A DNA stretch of 9,998 nt from Chloroflexota bacterium (GTDB taxonomy: Bacteria > Chloroflexota > Anaerolineae > Ardenticatenales > Ardenticatenaceae). Each line of letters starts with the position of its first letter. Position 1 is the stretch's first letter. Under the pieces are notes generated by a model. That model saw nothing but the letters and a program-made list of their open reading frames with translations. It was not told where the DNA came from and did no database searches. The stretch is from NCBI GenBank assembly GCA_003520455.1, contig DOUV01000021.1, forward strand, positions 1 through 9,998, read 5' to 3'. Made by a program: the position numbers and the translations under genes. Positions 1 to 5,660 of the stretch are shown piece after piece.

Positions 1-11
1 TCATGTCGGAT

Positions 12-34
12 GACCCACTAGGGTCTTGTTTTTT
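12..34 (+). terminator. Possible intrinsic terminator of an upstream gene
   Basis: A perfect 5-bp stem GACCC (12-16) / GGGTC (21-25) with a 4-nt ACTA loop is followed at once by TTGTTTTTT (26-34). This is the layout of a short Rho-independent terminator. It would end transcription of a gene lying left of the window. The stem is short, and its T-tract overlaps the proposed -35 box of the thiamine operon promoter, so it could also be coincidental. Confidence 0.4.
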
Positions 35-54
35 CCGTGATATGAGCGTACAAT
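26..54 (+). promoter_or_regulatory. Candidate sigma70-type promoter of the thiamine operon
   Basis: The -10 candidate TACAAT (49-54) matches the TATAAT consensus at five of six positions. A weaker -35 candidate TTGTTT (26-31) sits upstream with the ideal 17-bp spacer. Transcription would start near 61, about 10 nt before the TPP aptamer, which is where a riboswitch leader should begin. The position relative to the aptamer is the best support; the -35 match is modest. Confidence 0.55.
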
Positions 55-70
55 AGAGCCAATAATTCAA

Positions 71-172
71 TATGCCGCGGGGAGCTGGGTAAGCCTGGCT
101 GAGAGGATGACCCGACCAATGTCATCGACCCGTAAAACCTGATCTGGGTAATGCCAGCGTAGGGAGGCGAAA
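71..172 (+). promoter_or_regulatory. TPP riboswitch (thi-box) aptamer
   Basis: The conserved thi-box blocks appear in order. GGGGAGC (79-85) opens P2, whose arms AGCTGGG (83-89) and CCTGGCT (94-100) pair. The pyrimidine-sensing CTGAGA is at 99-104. A P3a hairpin forms from GATGAC (106-111) and GTCATC (121-126). ACCTGATCTGG starts at 137, the P5 arms CTGG (144-147) and CCAG (154-157) flank GTAATG, and the aptamer closes with GCGTAGGGA (157-165). P1 can form from TGCC (73-76) and GGCG (166-169). The aptamer binds thiamine pyrophosphate, the end product of the operon it precedes, and a terminator follows within 20 nt. The identification is very secure; exact ends are approximate. Confidence 0.96.
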
Positions 173-199
173 ATAGCACACCATAACAGACGCCGCCCT
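161..199 (+). promoter_or_regulatory. Predicted antiterminator pairing of the TPP riboswitch
   Basis: AGGGAGGCG (161-169), which contains the 3' strand of P1, can pair with CGCCGCCCT (191-199), the 5' arm of the terminator. Eight of nine positions pair, with one A-G mismatch (165/195). The pairing excludes both P1 and the terminator. Without TPP it would let transcription continue into cytX; with TPP, P1 captures 166-169 and the terminator folds. This comes from visible complementarity only. Confidence 0.65.
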
Positions 200-221
200 T
201 CGCAGGGCGGTGTTTTGTTTT
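190..221 (+). terminator. Intrinsic terminator, expression platform of the TPP riboswitch
   Basis: A 10-bp stem forms from ACGCCGCCCT (190-199) and AGGGCGGTGT (204-213), with one G-U pair and a TCGC loop (200-203). A T-rich run (213-221, interrupted by one G) follows. It sits between the aptamer and the cytX ribosome binding site, so it controls entry into the operon and does not end a gene. It is a strong hairpin with the right spacing from the aptamer. Confidence 0.88.
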
Positions 222-256
222 GGCCCTCATCCTGCGGCCCGCGCAAGGAGGTTCCT

Positions 257-1621
257 ATGATCGAACGAGTGCGACGCTTGCAGCGGTTTCTTCCCCGGGT
301 CCAGGCTCCCCCCGAGTGGGGCATCCGGCCGGTCCCCCAGGCGCACCGGACCCTGCGATTTTTCGATCTGTTTGTGCTCTGGTCTAGCCTCGGCGTGGGA
401 TTGCTGGTGTTGGAGGCTGGCGCCCTGCTGGTCCCCGGACTCAGCCTGGCTCAGGCATTGCTGGCGATTCTGATTGGCACGTTGATCGGTAATTTGCTGC
501 TGGTCCTCACCGGCGTGATCGGGAGTGACTCCGCGGTACCGACCATGGTGTTGCTGCGACCTGTCCTTGGCCAACGCGGCTCATACTTGCCCAGCCTGCT
601 GAATCTGGTCCAGCTCGTTGGCTGGACAGCCTTCGAGCTATGGGTCATGGCGCTCGCTGCCAACCAGGTGAGCCAGACTCTTTTCGGCTTCTCTGCATAC
701 GGTCTCTGGCTCGTCCTATTTGCCATCTGGTGCCTGCTGTTGGCTCTGGGAGGACCGCTGGTCGTGGTGCGCCAATGGTTGGAGAAATTCGGCGTATGGT
801 TAGTCTACGGCGTCACCGTCTGGATGACTTTCTATCTGTTCACCCACTACAACATTGCTGCGTTGCTGCATCAGGCTGGAACAGGTGAGCCGCCCTTCTG
901 GCTGGCTGTAGACCTGGTCATGGCCATGCCGATCTCCTGGATGCCGCTGGTGGCAGACTACACCCGCTTCGCGCGAAGCTCGAAAGCGGCCGGTTGGGGA
1001 ACCTTCCTGGGCTATCTGGTGGCCAACATCTGGTTCTACGGGCTGGGTGCACTGTTCATATTGACCCTGAAGATGACAGAACCCACACCCGAGGGCCTGG
1101 CCGCAGCCATTATGGCCTTGACCGGGGGTATGGTGGCGCTATTGGTCATCCTGGTAGACGAGACGGACAACGCCTTCGCCGACATCTACTCAGCAGCGCT
1201 GACCCTGCAAAACATCTTCCCCCAACTCAGCCAACGACTTCTCGTCGTGGTCATCGGGCTGCTCGGTCTCGCTCTAGCTGCTTTTCTGACCATGGGCCGC
1301 TACTTCAATTTCCTCCTGCTCATTGGTTCGGTCTTCGTGCCACTGTTTGGGATTCTCACCGCCGATTACTTCGTGATGCGACACCGGCGGCTCCAAGTCG
1401 AGGAGTTGTACCGGCCCGGCGGCGCTTACTGGTATCGGGGCGGCGTGAACTGGGTGGCCGTCTTCGCCTGGGCGGCAGGGATTGCCGTGTACCACTTCAT
1501 CGCCCGCGACTTGCCCTGGTTGGGTGCCTCTATCCCCAGTTTCGCTGTCGCGTTCCTGCTGAACCTTGTTCTCGCCCACGTGAGCATCCCTGTCCGGCGA
1601 GGAGTACCGCATCGTCTCTAA
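257..1621 (+). CDS. cytX: NCS1-family permease, CytX-like; probable hydroxymethylpyrimidine transporter
   Basis: Inner-membrane secondary transporter of the nucleobase:cation symporter-1 family, 454 aa, with about 12 hydrophobic segments from residue 36 to 442 and a basic amphipathic N-terminus. Family landmarks are PISWMPLVADYTRFAR (225-240) and DETDNAFADIYSAALTLQN (301-319), the latter typical of the cytosine permease/CytX branch. The ATG at 257 is chosen because AAGGAGG (245-251) lies 5 nt upstream; an upstream in-frame TTG at 215 falls inside the terminator and is rejected. It is the first gene behind the TPP riboswitch, followed 52 nt later by thiE, which points to uptake of the pyrimidine precursor HMP (or a related aminopyrimidine) and not cytosine. 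The family assignment is sure; the substrate is inferred from regulation and neighbours. Confidence 0.88.
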   Translation: MIERVRRLQRFLPRVQAPPEWGIRPVPQAHRTLRFFDLFVLWSSLGVGLLVLEAGALLVPGLSLAQALLAILIGTLIGNLLLVLTGVIGSDSAVPTMVLLRPVLGQRGSYLPSLLNLVQLVGWTAFELWVMALAANQVSQTLFGFSAYGLWLVLFAIWCLLLALGGPLVVVRQWLEKFGVWLVYGVTVWMTFYLFTHYNIAALLHQAGTGEPPFWLAVDLVMAMPISWMPLVADYTRFARSSKAAGWGTFLGYLVANIWFYGLGALFILTLKMTEPTPEGLAAAIMALTGGMVALLVILVDETDNAFADIYSAALTLQNIFPQLSQRLLVVVIGLLGLALAAFLTMGRYFNFLLLIGSVFVPLFGILTADYFVMRHRRLQVEELYRPGGAYWYRGGVNWVAVFAWAAGIAVYHFIARDLPWLGASIPSFAVAFLLNLVLAHVSIPVRRGVPHRL

Positions 1622-1673
1622 CTCGAGCAGAGGGTGCTTGCAGGGGAACAGAACTCAACCGAGGAGCCTACCC

Positions 1674-2378
1674 ATGAAGGACGTGGATTGGTCCGTCTAC
1701 ATCATCACGGACCGCCGGGCAGCCGGTGGTCGCTCCCTGGTCGAGTTGGTCGGTGCCGCAATTGCTGGTGGGGCAACAGCTGTCCAACTTCGCGAGAAAG
1801 GGACGGTTACCCGCGAGATAATCCGATTGGGGCACGCGCTACACGAGGTCACGCGAGCAGCGGGCATCCCTTTGATCATCAACGACCGAGTGGACGTGGC
1901 GGCGGCGCTCGATGCCGAGGGAGTTCACGTCGGCCAAGACGACATACCGGCGCCCGTGGCTCGCCGGCTCATCGGACCTGACCGCATCTTGGGAGTGTCC
2001 GTCAGCACGGCTGACGAGGCGCGCCGCGCTGAACTGCAAGGTGCTGACTACCTCGGCGTGGGCGACATCTTTGGCACGCCCAGCAAACCCGACGCCGGCT
2101 CACCTATTGGCGTGGGGAGCCTGGTCCGGATCGTACGGGCCGTCTCTATCCCGGTCGTGGCGATTGGCGGGATCACGCCGGAGAATGCAGCGGCCGTGAT
2201 CCAGGCCGGGGCGGTAGGCGTGGCAGTGATCTCGGCGGTTTTTGGGGCAGAGGATGTAGCGCAGGCGACACGCGACCTGCGGGCCCGCGTGAGGCCAGCT
2301 GCCTGGTACATCCTGCCCGTTGCCTGCCACTTCCGTACTGGGGCGCCAAAAGGAGTAGCCAATGACCGCGTTGAGTGA
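1674..2378 (+). CDS. thiE: Thiamine-phosphate synthase
   Basis: Couples HMP-PP with thiazole phosphate to give thiamine phosphate and pyrophosphate (EC 2.5.1.3) in the cytosol. It is a TIM-barrel protein of 234 aa. Visible motifs are QLREK (38-42), NDRVDVA (70-76), GVHVGQDD (83-90), the active-site loop GDIFGTPSKPDAG (130-142), the phosphate-binding IGGI (164-167) and VISAVF (185-190). The ATG at 1674 follows GAGGAG (1661-1666) by 7 nt; earlier in-frame alternative starts lack support. The barrel ends near residue 205, the usual family length, so the last 25-30 residues are an extra tail that runs over the thiM ribosome binding site and overlaps thiM by 17 nt. The overlap suggests translational coupling. 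The function is secure; the tail is odd. Confidence 0.95.
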   Translation: MKDVDWSVYIITDRRAAGGRSLVELVGAAIAGGATAVQLREKGTVTREIIRLGHALHEVTRAAGIPLIINDRVDVAAALDAEGVHVGQDDIPAPVARRLIGPDRILGVSVSTADEARRAELQGADYLGVGDIFGTPSKPDAGSPIGVGSLVRIVRAVSIPVVAIGGITPENAAAVIQAGAVGVAVISAVFGAEDVAQATRDLRARVRPAAWYILPVACHFRTGAPKGVANDRVE

Positions 2379-3207
2379 GCGAATCGCCGAAGCACTCTCC
2401 CATATCCGCGCCGAAAAGCCCTTGATCCATCATATCACGAACCTGGTGGTGATGAATGATACGGCCAATGTCACCCTGCATGTTGGAGCGCTCCCGGTCA
2501 TGGCGCACGCTGTCGAAGAAGTAGTCGAGATGACCAGTGTGGCCGGCGCGTTGGTGCTCAACCTGGGTACCTTGACTCCCACGTCGGTAGAGTCCATGCG
2601 CACTGCCGGTCGCAAAGCAAACGAGCGCAGCATCCCCATCGTGCTCGATCCGGTGGGCGCCGGCGCGAGCCGGCTGCGCACACAGACAGCCGTGCGACTA
2701 CTGGATGAACTGAAGATAGCTGTGGTCCGGGGCAACACCGGAGAGATCGGTGCCCTGAGCGGCACGGGCGGCGTCGTGAAAGGGGTCGAAAGCATGGAGG
2801 GGGTCCGCGATCCCGCTGCGGTGACGATGGGATTTGCCAGGGGGCGCGATATCGTGGTGGCTATGAGCGGCAAGCGCGATTTCGTCTCCGATGGCTGGCG
2901 ACTCTTGGGGGTGGACAACGGCCATGTGTGGCTGACGACCCTCACCGGCACCGGCTGCATGGCCACAACAGTGATCGCAGCCTTCGCGGCAGTGGAACGC
3001 GATCCCTTGGTGGCCGCCGCGGGAGGGCTGGCCTGCTTCGGACTGACCGCCGAGTTGGCCGCCAAGAAAGCCGCCGGGCCGGCCAGTTTCAAAGTCGCCC
3101 TCTTTGACCAACTCTACAATCTGACGCCAGAGCAACTGGCTTCGGGCGCCCGCATCGTCGAGCTCAAGTCCGGCCAGGCAGGAGAGCAAATCCATGAACG
3201 TCGCTGA
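2362..3207 (+). CDS. thiM: Hydroxyethylthiazole kinase
   Basis: Phosphorylates 4-methyl-5-(2-hydroxyethyl)thiazole with ATP to the phosphate used by ThiE (EC 2.7.1.50). It is a salvage enzyme of the ribokinase-like fold, 281 aa. Landmarks are PLIHHITNLVVMNDTAN (20-36) for thiazole binding, LVLNLGTL (65-72), IVLDPVGAGA (93-102), RGNTGEI (123-129), the anion hole and catalytic cysteine in TGTGCM (195-200, Cys199), and GPASFKVALFDQLY (239-252). AAGGAG (2350-2355) lies 6 nt before the ATG, inside the end of thiE. Its 3' end overlaps thiL by 14 nt. All expected residues are present. A thiazole kinase, with no thiazole synthase gene in the window, supports a salvage role. Confidence 0.96.
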   Translation: MTALSERIAEALSHIRAEKPLIHHITNLVVMNDTANVTLHVGALPVMAHAVEEVVEMTSVAGALVLNLGTLTPTSVESMRTAGRKANERSIPIVLDPVGAGASRLRTQTAVRLLDELKIAVVRGNTGEIGALSGTGGVVKGVESMEGVRDPAAVTMGFARGRDIVVAMSGKRDFVSDGWRLLGVDNGHVWLTTLTGTGCMATTVIAAFAAVERDPLVAAAGGLACFGLTAELAAKKAAGPASFKVALFDQLYNLTPEQLASGARIVELKSGQAGEQIHERR

Positions 3208-4213
3208 GTTGGGTGAATTCCCGCTGATCGACCGGGTAAGGCAGATCCTCGCGACCGAGCAACCCGACGTGGTGATTGGGATCGGGGATGATGTGGCTGT
3301 TCTGGACGTCCGAGGGGATGAGTTCATTCTGGCGACGGTGGACAGTCAGGTCGAGGATGTTCACTTCCTGCGCCAGACGATAACGCCGTACCAACTTGGC
3401 CGCCGTGCGCTGGCCATCAACCTGAGCGATATTGCCGCCATGGGCGGCTGGCCGCAGTACGCCCTTGCCTCTCTGGCGCTGCCAACCGACACCGAAGTTG
3501 CCTGGGTGGAAGGTCTGTACCGAGGGCTCCGGGTAGAGGCGGATCGCTTTGGCGTTGCCGTCGTTGGTGGGAATATGGCGCGCTCGGCTGCAGAGATTTT
3601 CATTGATGTGACCGTGTTGGGCCACGTCGCCCGTCGCCATCTGCTTCTTCGTTCGGGCGCGCAGCCCGGCGACCGGGTGCTGGTGACCGGCCACTTGGGC
3701 GATTCAGCTGCGGGGCTGAGCCTCCTCCTACATCCTGAGCTCTCAATTCCACCAGCAGAACGGGCACTGCTCACCGCCCGCCACCTCACACCGACACCCC
3801 GGCTGCCGGAAGCGGCCGTCATCGCCCGCTCCGGACTCGCTACAGCCATGATCGATCTGAGCGACGGCCTCAACAGTGACATCGGCCACATCTGCGAGCG
3901 AAGCCAGGTGGGCGTTCGGCTCTGGGCCGCGCGCATCCCCGTGTCAGCCGCGGCGAGCCGCGTAGCGGCGCAAACGGACAAGTCCCCGCTGAGCCTGGCA
4001 CTGGAGGGTGGCGAAGACTACGAACTCTGCTTCACCGCCCCACCCGAAGCGACTGAAACCCTGATCGCCGATGTCGTCCGCGAGACCGGCACACCGGTAA
4101 CGGTTGTCGGCGAAATCCTGTCGCTCGAGCAAGGACGTTGGCTGGTATCCGGCGATGGACACCTGGCCCCGCTGGAAGCGGGGGGATGGGAACACTTCCG
4201 GCACCGGTCATGA
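3194..4213 (+). CDS. thiL: Thiamine-monophosphate kinase
   Basis: Phosphorylates thiamine phosphate with ATP to TPP, the active cofactor and riboswitch ligand (EC 2.7.4.16). It has 339 aa, normal for the PurM-like family. The Mg-ATP and substrate motifs are all visible: GIGDDVAVLD (29-38), DSQVEDVHF (50-58), INLSDIAAMGG (75-85), VGGNMARS (124-131), MIDLSDGLNSDIGHI (219-233), EGGEDYELCF (271-280) and the C-terminal GWEHF (331-335). The ATG at 3194 lies 7 nt after AGGAGAG (3180-3186) within the last codons of thiM, indicating translational coupling. The next gene, tenA, begins 49 nt downstream. Confidence 0.96.
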   Translation: MNVAELGEFPLIDRVRQILATEQPDVVIGIGDDVAVLDVRGDEFILATVDSQVEDVHFLRQTITPYQLGRRALAINLSDIAAMGGWPQYALASLALPTDTEVAWVEGLYRGLRVEADRFGVAVVGGNMARSAAEIFIDVTVLGHVARRHLLLRSGAQPGDRVLVTGHLGDSAAGLSLLLHPELSIPPAERALLTARHLTPTPRLPEAAVIARSGLATAMIDLSDGLNSDIGHICERSQVGVRLWAARIPVSAAASRVAAQTDKSPLSLALEGGEDYELCFTAPPEATETLIADVVRETGTPVTVVGEILSLEQGRWLVSGDGHLAPLEAGGWEHFRHRS

Positions 4214-4217
4214 GGGG

Positions 4218-4258
4218 TGACTGCGGCGAGGGGTCTTTTGTGACGCCAGTCAGGAGGG
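4218..4258 (+). promoter_or_regulatory. Dyad next to the tenA ribosome binding site
   Basis: TGACTG (4218-4223) is a perfect inverted match to CAGTCA (4247-4252). A further GCG/CGC pairing is possible across a 2-nt bulge, with a loop of about 15 nt containing TCTTTTGTGA. The 3' arm touches the AGGAGGG Shine-Dalgarno site (4252-4258) that sets the tenA start. It could tune tenA translation or protect the mRNA; no T-tract follows, so it is not a terminator. Its function is unknown. Confidence 0.3.
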
Positions 4259-4262
4259 ACCC

Positions 4263-4886
4263 ATGACCTTGTCTCAGACCTTATGGCAGGCCAATCAGGA
4301 CGTGGCACGCGCCTGCCTGGAACATCCCTTTATACGTGGCATCGCGGCGGGAACGTTGCCTCGGAGCCGCTTTGCCGACTATGTGGGTCAGGACGCTTTC
4401 TTTTTGGAGGCCTTCGCCCGCGCCTATAGCCTCGCGGCCGCGAAGGCGCCCGACTGGGAGGGGTTTGCTGCGTTCCACGCGCTGGCCGGCGGGGTCCTGG
4501 ACGAACTCCGCCTGCACCAGGGTTACGCCGCGGAGTGGGGCGTCGATTTGCGAACCGTCGAACCTGGCCGAGCGACGCGCCATTATACCGACTTCTTGTT
4601 CGCGACGGCCTGGCGCAGCGAGGCTGGACTCACCGCCGTCGCGATGGCGCCTTGCATGCGCCTGTATGCGTTCCTGGGCCACGAACTTGCCCGGCAGGGG
4701 CTCTCGAGCCATCCGTACGCCGGCTGGATTCGTACATACAGCAGCCTGGAATTTGAACAGTTGGCCGGGCAACTGGAGCACCTGGTTGACCGATACGCGA
4801 ACGATGCGTCGTTAGCGGGTTCGACCTACCGCTACGCCATGGTATGCGAGCGAGATTTCTTCCAGGCCGCCTGGGATGAGCGGTGA
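4263..4886 (+). CDS. tenA: Aminopyrimidine aminohydrolase / thiaminase II (TenA)
   Basis: All-helical cytosolic enzyme of the TenA/THI-4 family, 207 aa. It hydrolyses aminomethyl-HMP, a thiamine breakdown product, to HMP, and can cleave thiamine itself (EC 3.5.99.2). It is of the cysteine type: the nucleophile lies in MAPCMRLY (128-135, Cys131). An active-site Asp sits in YVGQDAFFLEAF (40-51, Asp44), and a C-terminal acid lies in CERDFFQAAW (195-204, Glu196), matching the general TenA plan. Position 47, often Tyr in Bacillus TenA, is Phe here. AGGAGGG (4252-4258) precedes the ATG by 4 nt. Between thiL and the transporter genes, its job is to recover HMP for ThiD from damaged thiamine taken up or made in the cell. 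Confidence 0.93.
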   Translation: MTLSQTLWQANQDVARACLEHPFIRGIAAGTLPRSRFADYVGQDAFFLEAFARAYSLAAAKAPDWEGFAAFHALAGGVLDELRLHQGYAAEWGVDLRTVEPGRATRHYTDFLFATAWRSEAGLTAVAMAPCMRLYAFLGHELARQGLSSHPYAGWIRTYSSLEFEQLAGQLEHLVDRYANDASLAGSTYRYAMVCERDFFQAAWDER

Positions 4887-5144
4887 GGGCGCCAGTGAGG
4901 CATGATGCCAAGACGACAACGAATTGGGAAATCGGCGAATGGTTAAGCTGCCAAAGTACAGGCCCATAAAGCTGACTATCACCGGTATCTCTGCAAGGTG
5001 AAAAGTCGCACCCGGACTGGCCGTAAACTGGTGTCGAAATGAGTGGCCGGATGGCCAGGCAGCCCGGTCAAACGGCCAACTTGACTGCAGAACCGACAGT
5101 TGGAAAAGATAACGGTAATAGTCAGGCCATTAAGGAGGTGTCAA
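4887..5144 (+). other. Gene-free, structured gap between tenA and thiW; possible group II intron domain I fragment
   Basis: This 258-bp gap carries no plausible gene, although genes elsewhere in the operon are tightly packed. Several nested pairings are visible: CACC (4980-4983) with GGTG (4997-5000), CTGGCC (5017-5022) with GGCCAG (5053-5058), and GTCAA (5067-5071) with TTGAC (5081-5085). From recall, the stretch about 4975-5125 (GGTGAAAAGTCGCACCC, GGCCGTAAACTGG, TGTCGAAATGAGTGG) resembles domain I of bacterial group II introns. In that reading GTCGCAC (5005-5011) would pair with an intron 5' end GTGCGAC, which is not found upstream, so the piece would be truncated. No reverse transcriptase or domain V is present. 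It may instead be a leader or processing element for thiW. No clear promoter or terminator was found. Confidence 0.4.
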
Positions 5145-5660
5145 ATGCGAACCGTAGATACACGTAAGATCGCGCAAGCGGTAATTCTGGTGGCGATTGG
5201 GGTTGCCCTGGCGCCTTTCACCTCGATTCCGTTTGGAATCGCCAAGATCAATCCTACCCAACATTTCGTAAACGTCCTCGCGGCGATTCTACTCGGGCCG
5301 TGGTGGGCGGTTGCGATTGCCGCGATGATCGGCGTTATTCGCAACGCCATGGGAGTAGGGACCCTGCTGGCCTTTCCCGGTGGCATGATTGGGGCCTTTC
5401 TGGCTGGCTATACCTACCGCTACACTCACAACCTTTATCTCGGTGCCCTTGGGGAGATCATCGGCACGGGGATCATCGGGGCCGTTATCAGCGCGGTGGT
5501 GGTGGCGCCGGTGTTCATGCATCAGACGATGGCGCTGGGACTGCTTGTGGCCTCGTTCCTGGGGAGCACGATCCTGGGGGCAATCATCGGCGTGTTGGCC
5601 GTGAAACTTCTGGAGCGGGCAGGGTACGCGCACCTGGGGGAGCGAGCCGCGCGTGCCTGA
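5145..5660 (+). CDS. thiW: ECF transporter substrate-binding (S) component ThiW
   Basis: Integral-membrane S-component of 171 aa with about five to six hydrophobic helices. It is recognised by the ThiW family core: INPTQHFVNVLAAILLGPWW (35-54) and RNAMGVGTLLAFPGGMIGAF (66-85). ThiW proteins are predicted from regulon studies to capture a thiamine precursor, most likely hydroxyethylthiazole, and to work with ECF ATPases and EcfT. That fits the thiazole kinase ThiM in the same operon. The ATG at 5145 lies 4 nt after AAGGAGGTG (5132-5140); an in-frame TTG at 5100 has no ribosome binding site. The end overlaps the ATPase gene by 8 nt, so this is a dedicated transporter module. The family call is firm; the ligand is inferred. 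Confidence 0.9.
   Translation: MRTVDTRKIAQAVILVAIGVALAPFTSIPFGIAKINPTQHFVNVLAAILLGPWWAVAIAAMIGVIRNAMGVGTLLAFPGGMIGAFLAGYTYRYTHNLYLGALGEIIGTGIIGAVISAVVVAPVFMHQTMALGLLVASFLGSTILGAIIGVLAVKLLERAGYAHLGERAARA

Noticed and set aside
215..256. Upstream TTG start for the CytX permease
   Set aside because: It begins within the terminator T-tract without a ribosome binding site, while the ATG at 257 has an ideal AAGGAGG.
994..1677. A 227-codon + strand frame overlapping the end of cytX and start of thiE
   Set aside because: Arg/Ser/Pro-rich translation with no family motif; cytX and thiE occupy the same bases with clear motifs.
2430..3327. Long antisense ORFs (up to 220 codons) opposite thiM and thiL
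   Set aside because: They lie wholly over well-recognised genes, have low-complexity Ser/Thr/Pro/Arg-rich composition typical of GC-rich shadow frames, and lack ribosome binding sites.
5081..5110. Internal promoter for thiW with -35 TTGACT (5081-5086)
   Set aside because: The -35 is good but the best spaced -10 (AAAGAT, 5105-5110) matches only three of six positions; the TTGAC also pairs with GTCAA at 5067-5071, so it may be structural.
4887..5144. A second TPP riboswitch before thiW
   Set aside because: No CTGAGA or ACCTGATCTGG block is present, and there is no terminator hairpin with a T-tract.
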